Positions 33,941-43,874 of a DNA stretch of 64,000 nt are shown piece after piece. The DNA is taken from positions 1 through 64,000 of the forward strand of contig NZ_NPDZ01000012.1 of NCBI RefSeq assembly GCF_002811875.1, read 5' to 3'. The position numbers were made by a program, and so were the translations under genes. Each line of letters starts with the position of its first letter. Within the stretch, counting starts at the first letter, position 1. The DNA is from Leptospira perolatii (GTDB taxonomy: Bacteria > Spirochaetota > Leptospiria > Leptospirales > Leptospiraceae). The notes below the pieces were generated by a model. It searched no databases and was not told the origin of the DNA. It worked only from the letters and a program-made list of their open reading frames with translations.

Positions 33941-35968
33941 TTAGTAGTGTTGCGGGATTGAGAAAAGGAAAGTTGTGCCTCGATCGATTTCGGATTGAAC
34001 GGAGATCTTTCCATTAAAAGCTTGAATGATGCTATAAACCAATGGCAATCCTAGGCCAGTTCCAGTCTCGTTCTTGGTGCCTAATCTAGTGGATTTAACT
34101 TCCGGAGAGAATAAGACCGGGATTAGTTCCCCTGGTATTCCGACACCGGTGTCCGAGATTAAGAATTCCATTGAATCGGATTTTTGAGTACACTCGATTT
34201 TTATACTGTCGTTTTCTCTGCAGAACTTGATTGCATTGGATAGCAAATTCACGAATATCTCTGCGAAAAGAGTTCTATCGGTGTACATTTGCAAGTCGAC
34301 CGGCACATGGTTTGTTATATTAATATTCTTTGATTTTGCTTGACTCCATAATTTACTCAAAACGTTTTCAATTTCCGGATAGACGTAAATGGTTGCTCTT
34401 TCGATCGGAAAGGATCCTGATCTAAGCCTGTTCAAATCTAGTAAGGTAGAAATCATTTCTAAAGATTGGATGGAAATTTTTTCAGTTCTTTCCAACCATC
34501 CAAGCAATGATTCGTCATCCAAGGTTTCGTAATCTCGCTGAATCAATTGAAGAACACCGATGACATTTGCAATTGGCGATCTTAGATCGTGAGTGACTAG
34601 TGAAATAAAAGTATCCTTCAACGAGTTTGCGTTCTCGGCGATTTTTTTAGCTTCTTCGAGTTCGCGCGTTCTAGTCATAACCTTGTGTTCAAGGGATTTC
34701 TGTAATTCTTCCAATCGAATGAAAGCGTTTGTAAATCGAATGGAAAGCAAAGTAGTTTGGGAAAAGAGAAAACCTAGTAGCCCCCAGTTTGCAAGATATG
34801 CAGTCTTGATGACTAAACCTTGGTTCAGAATGTCATTAACGGTGGTTACTAAAAGAATGGAACCACCGAGGAGGAACAAGATCGCGCCTTCTCTTTTTCT
34901 AACGATGGCTGTAATGATTACGTAGAGCATGTACGGAATTGAGCATCCGACAATCAGCTGGTAGCCTTGGATAAGAAACATATATGTAGAGGAGGAGAAG
35001 ACCACCACGATTCCGGTGAACAGTAAGCCGAGAAATATGAAAATCAGGAGTGCGTTCTTATGAAACTCGCGAGGGAAAATGCTGCTCAGAAAAAGTGTGC
35101 AAAGAGGTAAGGCGAATACAAAGCTTAGTATGTCGAGTTTGTGAATTAATATCCAGTATGAATCGCTGAAAAGCTCATAGGCAAAAACACTACCTGTGAA
35201 AAAGGTTCGGATGCTCACATCCATACAAAACAGACCGAACCATAGAGCCGACTGATCTACTCTTCTCATAAAAAAGAGAGCCAAGTGGTATAACCCCATC
35301 ACGAACGTAGAGCCAAATATCAACCACCCTAGGGAGGCCTCCCATTCTTTGGCTGATATGATAGACTTTGCCTGACCAAACTGAATCGATTTCCTAAGTC
35401 CTCCCGTAATATGATAATAATTCGATACATTAAATTGGAGTATTATACTTTCCGAATTTACTCTTTTTTCTAAGGGAAAAACGATCACAGGATGTTTATA
35501 GGAGGGTGTCATTTTCTCCCGACTTTCTCCAGTTTTCCCATTTTCGTAGATAAGTTTGTTATTTAGAAAGACTTGATATGCTGTCGAGACATCGTTTACC
35601 TGAATTGCAAAGATTTCGTCGCCCGGGTCTAGCCAAATGGTAAGTCTGTAGCTGCCCGTTCCCTCTCCGCCATGCTCTTGCCCGTTCACTAGAAAGGAGT
35701 TCCAGGCACCGGGGACCTTAATGAATCTCGGGACATTTATTCCGATTTTTGCATCGAATTCTTCAGGTTTTATTAATCCATTCTGGAATTCCCAATTTCC
35801 ATCCAACGAAATCAAAGGGAAAGCTTTTAAACCTTTTCCTCGAAGGTCTAAGACTCCATTGACGACTCTTGGGGTTTCTTCAGGTCGATCTCCAGAGCAC
35901 GAGATCGAAAGAAAGAGACCTATTGAAAAAATGAGGGCAATTTTGTGCTTTGGCGTAAGAAAAAACAT
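33941..35968 (-). CDS. 7TMR-DISM sensor histidine kinase (hybrid lipoprotein-like N terminus)
   Basis: 675 residues. The N-terminal segment ends in LSISCSG, a lipobox-like site. Next comes an extracytoplasmic beta-sandwich domain (7TMR-DISMED2/jellyroll-like, residues ~35-210: LDGNWEFQNG, VPGAWNSF), then seven transmembrane helices (~215-420), a coiled linker, and a histidine kinase core. The H-box is FISLVTHDLRSPIANV (~His465), the N-box NLLSNAIKF, then the G boxes DTGVGIP and GTGLGLPLV. It probably senses a carbohydrate or other envelope ligand and phosphorylates an unlinked response regulator, since no regulator gene is adjacent. Confidence 0.92.
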   Translation of the reverse strand: MFFLTPKHKIALIFSIGLFLSISCSGDRPEETPRVVNGVLDLRGKGLKAFPLISLDGNWEFQNGLIKPEEFDAKIGINVPRFIKVPGAWNSFLVNGQEHGGEGTGSYRLTIWLDPGDEIFAIQVNDVSTAYQVFLNNKLIYENGKTGESREKMTPSYKHPVIVFPLEKRVNSESIILQFNVSNYYHITGGLRKSIQFGQAKSIISAKEWEASLGWLIFGSTFVMGLYHLALFFMRRVDQSALWFGLFCMDVSIRTFFTGSVFAYELFSDSYWILIHKLDILSFVFALPLCTLFLSSIFPREFHKNALLIFIFLGLLFTGIVVVFSSSTYMFLIQGYQLIVGCSIPYMLYVIITAIVRKREGAILFLLGGSILLVTTVNDILNQGLVIKTAYLANWGLLGFLFSQTTLLSIRFTNAFIRLEELQKSLEHKVMTRTRELEEAKKIAENANSLKDTFISLVTHDLRSPIANVIGVLQLIQRDYETLDDESLLGWLERTEKISIQSLEMISTLLDLNRLRSGSFPIERATIYVYPEIENVLSKLWSQAKSKNINITNHVPVDLQMYTDRTLFAEIFVNLLSNAIKFCRENDSIKIECTQKSDSMEFLISDTGVGIPGELIPVLFSPEVKSTRLGTKNETGTGLGLPLVYSIIQAFNGKISVQSEIDRGTTFLFSIPQHY

Positions 35969-36102
35969 TACATTATATGAATGTATAATTTCACATATAT
36001 TTGACGCACGCGAATAGAAGAGGATTACCTGGCGATACGGAAATTAGTCTGAATATCTTCTATCCTTTTTAAATTTGTCTCGCAGTCCATATTCAGTCCT
36101 TT

Positions 36103-37752
36103 TTATAGTCTTCCCGTTAATTTTTTCCAAAGCTGTATCTCATTCCTTTTCTCCATTAAAAAGCGGCTACTTTTGTCTCCTGCTGGATCCTGTATTTCAA
36201 ATATTTTTTTATCTTCGCAATTCAGGATTGCTTTCGGTGGTCCAAAGTAATACTCGAGGCGTTTATACTCGAGTTCATTAAATATCGCGAATGAATACGG
36301 CCCTTTCCCTTCATACCATCTAAACGTGTTCTGCCAAGGCCTTACCGTCAAATCGGTATGAAAAGGGTCTATTTCCAAATGTGCCTTGCTAAAATTGCCG
36401 CCTGGGCCATATTCCCAAAAGCCACTCATACCTTTTTGCCAATTCTTTCGTTTTGCATTTTCATCCAGGCATTGCACCCAGGACGGGTAATATTGCAACT
36501 TCAATGGATGCGATTTTACGTCTAGTACGATTGTGGAAACAGACAGTATGGTGAATAAACTCATAATGATCGTTAAAAGAACTCTGCTGGTTCTCAAAGA
36601 AAACATTACTAAGGCATAAAGTGAACCTATGCAAATTCCAAAATATCGATCTGGTAGCCATTCGGCCCTTCCTACCCCTATGGCAATTCCCATAATTACT
36701 AGTAATACAGGATAGGCGACACCTGAAAATACCGCTAGGTAAATCAGGTATTTCTTGTTTTCCTCTTCATGGTTTCGTTTTCTCATTCGGGAAAGTAAGA
36801 AGATGCCGATCACAAAAATCGATACGATAATGAATCCCTTTTGAGAGCTGAAAAAGGGAAAAAAACTTTCCTGTAATACTGGGACAAGGTGATTCCATAG
36901 TGACTTGATTAGCTCCTTCGAGCTTCTGCTAATATAGCGCAGAGGGAAGAAGATTGTTTTATTTTTCTCTAATAAAGAATAAATCCATAGGGCTGTCAGT
37001 AGCCCTAATAAGGATGGAATAAAGTTCTTTGTTTCTTTGATGAATTTAGATCTGGTGAGAGTGAAAAAATTACTCGGATGTAAAAGAATAGATCCTGCCA
37101 GAATGGGCAAAAAGTAGGCAGAAAAGAAGAGGGGATCTGAGGTTGCGGAAAGGCTAACTAATACGTATTCAAAGAAATAAAGCAGGAGCCTTTTACGTTC
37201 TTTTGCCAGAACAAAAACTCCCCACGCCCAGGGTAGAATGGCCCAGGTTCCAGTGTGAAAGCCAGGCAAAAAAAAGTACAGATCCTTTCCCTGAATTAAA
37301 AAAATTGCTCCTAAGGAATATCCAAAAGAAAGAAAATGAAAAACAGTTAATTCTATTTTCGTATTTAATAATATTCTAAATAGAAAAAACCAGCCTAGAA
37401 TTAGATATGTCCACTGGACAAATGCGTACGAGAGAAAAATTAGTTCTGTGGGAGCGCCGAAAGGCTTACCGATTAGCCAAAGAACTGAATAAACAAGTAT
37501 ATCGGGAAAAAAATATGGCGCTGGTGTCCAGGTCCATCCCTCGAATCCAGAAAGAAGATTTCCGTTTTGGAAAGCCTGGTAGAGTTCTTCCAACACGTTG
37601 TTAAAGAAAAACGAATCTGTACTGTAAAAAGAATCAGCAATTTCAGAATGTTGAGCTATATTCCCGAGGCTTATTATAAAAGCAATTAGTGAAACCAGTG
37701 AAAAAAAGATGCTTAACTTCGATTTCGTTTTCTCGATCGGATGATTCTCCAC
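36103..37752 (-). CDS. Polytopic membrane protein, glycosyltransferase-like topology
   Basis: 549 residues with about 11-13 transmembrane segments and a soluble C-terminal region (~400-549). The first loop after helix 1 has DSFFFNN and EGWTWTPAPYFFPDILVY, the layout of the large periplasmic loop of GT-C/ArnT-like or DUF2079-like enzymes, but I cannot see an unambiguous catalytic acid motif. The start is GTG at 37752 without a clear Shine-Dalgarno site; a later start is possible. A role in envelope glycan transfer is possible but unproven. Confidence 0.65.
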   Translation of the reverse strand: MENHPIEKTKSKLSIFFSLVSLIAFIISLGNIAQHSEIADSFYSTDSFFFNNVLEELYQAFQNGNLLSGFEGWTWTPAPYFFPDILVYSVLWLIGKPFGAPTELIFLSYAFVQWTYLILGWFFLFRILLNTKIELTVFHFLSFGYSLGAIFLIQGKDLYFFLPGFHTGTWAILPWAWGVFVLAKERKRLLLYFFEYVLVSLSATSDPLFFSAYFLPILAGSILLHPSNFFTLTRSKFIKETKNFIPSLLGLLTALWIYSLLEKNKTIFFPLRYISRSSKELIKSLWNHLVPVLQESFFPFFSSQKGFIIVSIFVIGIFLLSRMRKRNHEEENKKYLIYLAVFSGVAYPVLLVIMGIAIGVGRAEWLPDRYFGICIGSLYALVMFSLRTSRVLLTIIMSLFTILSVSTIVLDVKSHPLKLQYYPSWVQCLDENAKRKNWQKGMSGFWEYGPGGNFSKAHLEIDPFHTDLTVRPWQNTFRWYEGKGPYSFAIFNELEYKRLEYYFGPPKAILNCEDKKIFEIQDPAGDKSSRFLMEKRNEIQLWKKLTGRL

Positions 37753-38042
37753 GTCAGGAGATTACTGAAATAGTAAGATATTCATCAAGTCGAATATTCC
37801 GACCTTGAATATCCGCAAAAATGCTTTGAAGATCTTTGATCTCTTGCTAGTTCCTACTTTCTATAACACTTGTTCGCTATGATGATAAAATTCTCCGGCA
37901 TATCAGAATTATTTCGTCAAATAGAGGAGATTTGTTCGGAAACCAGAATATTTGTGGGCTTTCTGTCATTCCGGCCGTCATTTAAAGTGTTCGGCATCAT
38001 GGAATGCTGTGTTAGGTTATTACTAGGATCACTCAGGCGAAT

Positions 38043-39434
38043 ATGCCGACTTTTGCTCACAATATCAAGAAAACTGCCCGGAGCGAGGTCACAAGATCTC
38101 TTTTGCAAGGCTCTTTCGGTGTAGTTTTTTTCTGGTTGGTTTTAACGTACCTGGTAAAGAGTAACACTCCGCATCCAGCGTTCGTAATCGCTAACTTTAC
38201 TTATACAGTCTTTATTACTTTTTTCTGTAATTATAAAATGATTACAGGTCGTTGGACAGCTGTTAGGTGGGCAAATCGGTCACTTGCCTTCGCAATGCCA
38301 TTGCCCATATTTTATGGATATTTTTCTTATCTTGATCCAGATTATTTTGCGGTGATCGTTATCTTTGTTTTAGGGATTGAACTCCCTGTTCTTGGGCTTG
38401 CAACAAGTCTATTTTTGAATATATGGATCGTAACATACTATTCGGTTTTCTTAGTACCGTTATTTCTTTTTAAATACGATTACCTTCAAGCTCACTGGGT
38501 GCAACTTTCCGTTTTCATGGCAGGTTATTTCTTTTTGCATTTTTGGTTGGTAAGGGCATCGAATAGCGTAAAAAGAATGGGCTCTCAGTTGACCAGGCAT
38601 CTTGTAGAAACCAAACAACATAAACGTAACTTAAGTAAGCTTCATCAAATGTTAAAAATAGACCTGACTCTGGCTAGACGACTACAACTCGATACTCTTC
38701 CGAATATCAGTCATTTCCATAGTCGAGAATTGCAGGTCGCTGCAAAATATCTTTCTCTTGAAACCGTAGGAGGGGATTTGTATGATCTAGTCGATCTCGG
38801 AAATGGTAGAACAGGATTATTTATTGCTGATGTTTCCGGACACGGAGTAGCGGCAGCTCTTGTTACGATGATGACCAAGACCGCATTTAGAAATCATTGC
38901 TTTGAATGCGAGAGACCGGATCAATTATTAAGAGAAATCAATTCTGCATTACATGGAATGCTGGAAAGACAGGATTTTTTTGTTACTGCGTTTTACTGCA
39001 TTCTGGATGGGGAAGGTACATTACATTTTTCGAGTGCCGGTCACCAGCCGATATTGATCATCCGAAAAGAGGAAGGGAAAGTGTTCGGGCTAAGCACTGT
39101 GGACACCTTTTTCTTAGGAGTAGAGCCCGATTGGAAATATCGCGCTGATACGTTCAGACTTCACGGCAATGATAAAATCCTTCTGTATACCGACGGTTTA
39201 ATAGAAGCAAAAAATAAACTCGGGGATTGTTATGGGGATGCCCGTTTTTATCAATTTATTTTAGAAAAAGCAAATTTGCCAGCTGAGGAATTCCTAGATG
39301 CGATGATGCTTGACCTTCATACGTTTACTGCCGGTCGAAAACCTGAGGATGACATTGCGATAGTATGTGCCGATTTTGTTTCCTCAATTCCTATATTAAT
39401 GGAATCTAATTCGATTAACGATCAGATCCAATAG
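38043..39434 (+). CDS. Membrane-bound PP2C/SpoIIE-type serine phosphatase
   Basis: 463 residues. Six or so transmembrane helices occupy residues ~20-180. A helical linker leads to a SpoIIE/RsbU PP2C domain (~220-445) with LSLETVGGDLYDL (metal-binding Asp), LFIADVSGHGVAAALVTM, FSSAGHQPILI, LLYTDGLIEAKN and the terminal DDIAIVC. In known systems this domain dephosphorylates an anti-sigma-factor antagonist. No STAS or anti-sigma gene is adjacent. The ATG has only a weak AGGCGA upstream. Confidence 0.9.
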   Translation: MPTFAHNIKKTARSEVTRSLLQGSFGVVFFWLVLTYLVKSNTPHPAFVIANFTYTVFITFFCNYKMITGRWTAVRWANRSLAFAMPLPIFYGYFSYLDPDYFAVIVIFVLGIELPVLGLATSLFLNIWIVTYYSVFLVPLFLFKYDYLQAHWVQLSVFMAGYFFLHFWLVRASNSVKRMGSQLTRHLVETKQHKRNLSKLHQMLKIDLTLARRLQLDTLPNISHFHSRELQVAAKYLSLETVGGDLYDLVDLGNGRTGLFIADVSGHGVAAALVTMMTKTAFRNHCFECERPDQLLREINSALHGMLERQDFFVTAFYCILDGEGTLHFSSAGHQPILIIRKEEGKVFGLSTVDTFFLGVEPDWKYRADTFRLHGNDKILLYTDGLIEAKNKLGDCYGDARFYQFILEKANLPAEEFLDAMMLDLHTFTAGRKPEDDIAIVCADFVSSIPILMESNSINDQIQ

Positions 39435-39485
39435 GATTACAAAAAAGGAATTTTAACAAGGTTTTGGCACGTGGGTGACCGACAA

Positions 39486-41057
39486 TCATTCTTCTGGAAC
39501 AAATCCTCTTCGCATTGTGTTTTCGGTTATAGAAATCGGCTCTAAAAACTGCTTCAAGTAGTCGGGGCCACCTGCCTTTGCACCCACACCGGAAAGTTTA
39601 AATCCTCCGAACGGTTGTCTGTCGACTATTGCACCCGTGATCTGCCTGTTGATATAGAGATTACCCACTTGCATGAATTTCTTTGCTTTCTCAATGTGAT
39701 TGGGATTTCGGGTATACACTCCTCCCGTTAAAGCATAGTCGACCTCGTTTGCTTTATGCAAAGCCTCATCGAAGGACTTAGCTTTAAACACGGTAACGAT
39801 CGGACCGAAGTATTCGACTTGGCCCAACTCGGACCGCGTGTTTTCCTCCGTAAAAATTGTAGGACTTACGTAAAACCCCGAATCAGCCGTTTCCTGGGGG
39901 ATGGATTGCTGAGAATAAATTTTCGATTTATTCTTTTCGATCACTTGTTCTAAACGAGTTCTGGCGTCTCTATCTATCACCGGTCCTATCTTGACGGATG
40001 GATCTTCTGGCATACCGATTTTCCAGGATTTCAATCCCTCGCTAAACCGTTCTATAAAGGTTTTATAACATTGTTCTAATACAATAAGTCTGGAAAGCGC
40101 ACTACATTTTTGCCCTTGGAATCCGAATGCTGAAACTAAGGCACCAATAACAGCTTCATCCAAATCGGCATCCTCATCCACGATGATCGCATTCTTTCCC
40201 CCCATTTCGGCGACGACACGTTTTATAAAATTTGCGTTTGTTTGGGAGGCGCTCTGCAGCATCCCTAGGCCGACTGCCCTTGAACCAGTAAAATTGATAG
40301 TGTGAATTTTTGGATGAGTGACTAAATAAGCTCCGATGACTTCCCCGTTCCCAGGTAGAAAGTGCAGAACTTCGCTTGGAACTCCAGCATCAATTAATAT
40401 ATTATATAATCGGAATGCAATCGCAGAAGATTGTTCTGCTGGCTTCATTATCACAGTATTTCCGGCCAGAAGTGGAGCTACGGTCATTCCGCATAATATT
40501 GCTAGGGGAAAATTCCATGGTGCGATAACTGCGGTTGTCCCTCTGGGCCGATAAATATAAGAGTTATCTTCTCCAGGAAAATTTCTTGTCCGGGGACCTG
40601 ACAGTGATTCCATTTCCTTGGAGTAAAAAGTACAGAAATCGATTGCTTCGGCAACTTCAGCGTCTGCATCTTTTGCTCCTTTTCCTACTTCCAGTATTAA
40701 TAAGGCAATCAGTTCTGCTTTGTTTTTTCGAAGGAGGTCCGCGGCCTTCATGATAATTTCGATTCTGTTTTTTGCCGAAGTTAATTTCCAGTTTTCAGAG
40801 AAAGCCTCACACGCTTGGACCGCTTTCTCTGTCAAATCACGATCCGCGTATTCAATACTAGAAACAATTTCTCCTAATTTCGCCGGGTTAGGAACACTTA
40901 TGGATTGACCTGAGCTGTAAGATCGACCGGAAACAACCGGCTTTACTTTAATCGGAAAAGATTTTCTTAGATTTTGCACCGAGTTCAAAATCAAAATTCT
41001 CTGTTCCTCTTTGGAAAAGTCTATAAGTGGTTCGTTTTCAAACGCTTCTCTTAACAT
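39486..41057 (-). CDS. pruA: L-glutamate gamma-semialdehyde (1-pyrroline-5-carboxylate) dehydrogenase
   Basis: 523 residues, aldehyde dehydrogenase superfamily. It oxidises glutamate semialdehyde to glutamate with NAD+. The catalytic Cys is in FGFQGQKCSALSR, the general base Glu in VVAEMGGKNAI, and the Rossmann block is INFTGSRAVG. The N-terminal extension and C-terminal PFGGFKLSGVGAKAGGPDYL are typical of the P5CDH/RocA-PutA branch rather than generic ALDH. It begins 3 bp after the proline dehydrogenase stop, so the two form a split-PutA operon. Confidence 0.93.
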   Translation of the reverse strand: MLREAFENEPLIDFSKEEQRILILNSVQNLRKSFPIKVKPVVSGRSYSSGQSISVPNPAKLGEIVSSIEYADRDLTEKAVQACEAFSENWKLTSAKNRIEIIMKAADLLRKNKAELIALLILEVGKGAKDADAEVAEAIDFCTFYSKEMESLSGPRTRNFPGEDNSYIYRPRGTTAVIAPWNFPLAILCGMTVAPLLAGNTVIMKPAEQSSAIAFRLYNILIDAGVPSEVLHFLPGNGEVIGAYLVTHPKIHTINFTGSRAVGLGMLQSASQTNANFIKRVVAEMGGKNAIIVDEDADLDEAVIGALVSAFGFQGQKCSALSRLIVLEQCYKTFIERFSEGLKSWKIGMPEDPSVKIGPVIDRDARTRLEQVIEKNKSKIYSQQSIPQETADSGFYVSPTIFTEENTRSELGQVEYFGPIVTVFKAKSFDEALHKANEVDYALTGGVYTRNPNHIEKAKKFMQVGNLYINRQITGAIVDRQPFGGFKLSGVGAKAGGPDYLKQFLEPISITENTMRRGFVPEE

Positions 41058-41060
41058 TGA

Positions 41061-42470
41061 TTACACTTCTTCTATTTTTTCGTACAATCGCAAAAGTTCT
41101 AAGCGATTTAAGTGACTAGAATAAATATTCCTCAAAAAACCTTCGTTTGTGGAGTTCTCTAGCAATCTTCTGACTAGGTAGGCCATTCCTGGAATCATTT
41201 CGCCGATCGGTGCGTATTCTCTGACTTGGGCCCCGATATTCTTAAGCGCAAATTTGAAAGTATCTCCCATTCCGTAGAGCATTTGAAATTCATAATCTTT
41301 GTTTGATATTCCTAAACTTTCCGCCATAGTGATTGCGTATGCAATACTTCTAATATTATGAGTGGCAAAGGCAGGGATGATAAAAGGTCTGGATTCAAGA
41401 AGCAACTTCGTGCATTTCTCGTAGTTTAAATCGGTTTCATATTTGTTTTCAAAGACTGGTGCTGGCCAGCCCTTTTGTTTTGCTTGTATAATTTCGTATT
41501 CCCAATAAGCTCCTTTCACCAATCGGACGGTAATCGGAGTTTTTCGTTTCTTGGAAAAATCGATCACTTGAACCAAATCGTCGTACGAGCTTTTTAGATA
41601 AGTCTGGATTACTAAGCCGAACAATGGGTATTTGGAGTATTCTTCTTTTGAGAAAAGTTTTTTTGCCGTTGCGAGCACTATTTCTTTGAAATCGTACTGC
41701 TCCATATCAAAATTTACGAATATATCATTCTTAACCGCTAAGTCCAGGATCGGAGTAATGCGATTCGATAGTTCTTCCACAGATTTTTCGAAGGCGAAAG
41801 AATCAATTTGTGAATATAGAGAAGAGCATTTTATGGATATATTACCTTTTGCAGTGGGGTAGGCATCGCTCTTGGAAAGAGGTTTGATTTGCGGATCTCC
41901 CGATAAATCGTGCAGTAGTTTAAGATACTTATCTTTGTAATGGACGGATTCGATTTCTGATAGAACCGCCTCTCCCAAAATATCGATTGTGTTGGTTATC
42001 CCCTTATTTAACATTTTAAATATTTTAGTTTTTGAATGTTTATAATCCCTTCCAATAATAAAAAATCCAGAAAGAATCCGCATCATCAGTCTGGTAACTA
42101 CTGCTACAAAAAAGGAAAGAATCGGAAGTTTGATCATTACTTTTAATAGGATTCGAGCGAGAGAGGAGAGTTCAGTCGAAGAATCTACAAAGTAATAACG
42201 AATATGTAAAAGCAGAGACCGATTGGAGTTAAGTGTAGGAAATAAGTCGGCAAATCGAAAGGCTTGCACCTTTAATCTTGGTTTATTGTTCAATATTTTT
42301 AGTAAAAAAGTAAAGAAACTGATCCTACTAAAAATCTTTGACTCATATCTGTCGCTCAATGAGAATAAATGGGAGCCTTTTTCAATCACCTTGGATTCGA
42401 ATTCCAAAGGATGCTTCGTAACATTCAATTTACTGAAAGTAGAATTTAATCTGCTGTCCGAAGTGAGCAT
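41061..42470 (-). CDS. Proline dehydrogenase (PutA-type PRODH domain)
   Basis: 469 residues. It oxidises proline to pyrroline-5-carboxylate with FAD, passing electrons to quinone. The core motifs of the PutA PRODH barrel are intact: VNFDMEQYDFK, ITVRLVKGAYWEYE, IPAFATHN, FQMLYGMGD and the substrate-binding YLVRRLLENSTNEG (RRxxEN). The N-terminal half lacks the PutA DNA-binding ribbon-helix-helix, and the P5CDH is encoded by the next gene. The 225 bp upstream contain no recognisable gene. Confidence 0.92.
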   Translation of the reverse strand: MLTSDSRLNSTFSKLNVTKHPLEFESKVIEKGSHLFSLSDRYESKIFSRISFFTFLLKILNNKPRLKVQAFRFADLFPTLNSNRSLLLHIRYYFVDSSTELSSLARILLKVMIKLPILSFFVAVVTRLMMRILSGFFIIGRDYKHSKTKIFKMLNKGITNTIDILGEAVLSEIESVHYKDKYLKLLHDLSGDPQIKPLSKSDAYPTAKGNISIKCSSLYSQIDSFAFEKSVEELSNRITPILDLAVKNDIFVNFDMEQYDFKEIVLATAKKLFSKEEYSKYPLFGLVIQTYLKSSYDDLVQVIDFSKKRKTPITVRLVKGAYWEYEIIQAKQKGWPAPVFENKYETDLNYEKCTKLLLESRPFIIPAFATHNIRSIAYAITMAESLGISNKDYEFQMLYGMGDTFKFALKNIGAQVREYAPIGEMIPGMAYLVRRLLENSTNEGFLRNIYSSHLNRLELLRLYEKIEEV

Positions 42471-42719
42471 TTAACGCCTATAATGCGAGATTTCTGAGTA
42501 TCCATTTGAATCGAGACGCGATTGTAGACTTGTTCGATTTATTTGCACTTTGTCCCGAATCATCATAAAACCACTTCTACTTACCAACAAAATTCGTGAT
42601 TCTATGGTTACAAATTCGCTTTTTTGGTATAGATTAGCAGAAAGCACAGTATTTTGAAACTCAAGTCTTTCTAAGATAGTCAAAAATTTAGTACTATGAC
42701 TAACCGTGGGGAGACTAAC

Positions 42720-43874
42720 TTGAATTTTTATAAATCATTACCGGAAATCCAAAACTTTTTGGAAGTGACCGATTCGACAAAACTGAACCCGGTTCCAAAA
42801 GATTGGCTCGTGGTTGTTACGGACATTGTGAATTCAACTCGTGCGATTTCCGAAGGTAGATATAAGGACGTGAATATCGCAGGCGGACTTACTCTTATGG
42901 GAATTTCCAATTTGTTAAAAGACATGGAGTACCCATTTTTCTTCGGTGGTGATGGTGTGACTATTTTACTACCAGGCGAAAAGGAAAAACCGATTCGCGA
43001 AGTCCTTGCGGATACTAGAAATTTCGTGAAACAATATTTCAATCTCGATCTACGTGTCGGTATCGTTCCTGTGCGGGAGATCTACGATCAAAGTCACGAT
43101 CTTTCTCTCGGTAAGGTGCGAATTTCAGAATATTATACTCAAGCGATTTTGTCCGGATCAGGATCTGAGTTTGCCGAAGTCGAGATTAAGAAACCCAATT
43201 CTAGGTACCTCTTGGGAGAAGAGATAATAGTAGAAACACCTGCGGATTTTTCCGGATTTACCTGCCGCTGGAAAGACATCCCGAGTCCCAAGGAAGAGAC
43301 CGTTTCTTTAATCGTTCGTCTGGCTGAGGGAAAACAAACTAAAATGCTCTCAGAATTGCTTTCATTTTTCAATTCGGTTTATGGTTCGGAAATAGACTAC
43401 CATCCATTAAGAGTTGAAAATCTGAGTGTAGAAAGTTCTCCCAAAAAATTGATAAAGGAAGCTGTGGCGAGTTCAAAGGGGAATTGGTTACTTTCAAAGC
43501 TACTGTTGTGGAAGATTCGATTCGAGGTTTGGGGAGCGAATTTGGCAATGAAATGGAATTTGCCAATAAAAGTATTTCATTATAAACTAAATAAGTTGAA
43601 AGACTATCAAGTCATTTCATCGGATTACAGAAAATTTGACGGAACTTTCAAGATGGTTTTTGCCAGCGCGACTGGAGACCGAGTCAAGTTGGAGGCGTTC
43701 TTGGAAGAGGCAGAAAAGAAAGGAAGCCTATTCTTTGGAATCCACGTGTCCGATCGTGCTTTGATTACTTGTTTATTGCATGCCGGATCAGAAAAAGAAG
43801 TTCATTTTGTAGACGGAGCAGATGGAGGATATGCCTTGGCCGCAAAAATGTTAAAAGCAAAACTATTTTCTTAG
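42720..43874 (+). CDS. DUF3095 protein (class III cyclase-like fold)
   Basis: 384 residues. WLVVVTDIVNSTRAISEGRYKDVN resembles the metal-binding start of class III nucleotide cyclase domains, and FFFGGDGVTILLPG follows as in DUF3095. A C-terminal region has FKMVFASATGD and IHVSDRALITCLLH. Catalytic competence is unclear because the usual purine-specifying and transition-state residues cannot be placed by eye. TTG 42720 has GGGGAG upstream; ATG 42696 has none, so the TTG start is preferred. Its 3' end overlaps the convergent cyclase gene by 12 bp. Confidence 0.8.
   Translation: MNFYKSLPEIQNFLEVTDSTKLNPVPKDWLVVVTDIVNSTRAISEGRYKDVNIAGGLTLMGISNLLKDMEYPFFFGGDGVTILLPGEKEKPIREVLADTRNFVKQYFNLDLRVGIVPVREIYDQSHDLSLGKVRISEYYTQAILSGSGSEFAEVEIKKPNSRYLLGEEIIVETPADFSGFTCRWKDIPSPKEETVSLIVRLAEGKQTKMLSELLSFFNSVYGSEIDYHPLRVENLSVESSPKKLIKEAVASSKGNWLLSKLLLWKIRFEVWGANLAMKWNLPIKVFHYKLNKLKDYQVISSDYRKFDGTFKMVFASATGDRVKLEAFLEEAEKKGSLFFGIHVSDRALITCLLHAGSEKEVHFVDGADGGYALAAKMLKAKLFS

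Noticed and set aside
37870..38124. An 84-codon plus-strand frame overlapping the SpoIIE phosphatase start
   Set aside because: Different frame over the phosphatase N terminus and no family resemblance; shadow frame.
42471..42683. A 70-codon minus-strand reading frame upstream of proline dehydrogenase
   Set aside because: No ribosome site, no recognisable domain, AT-rich leader; treated as noncoding.
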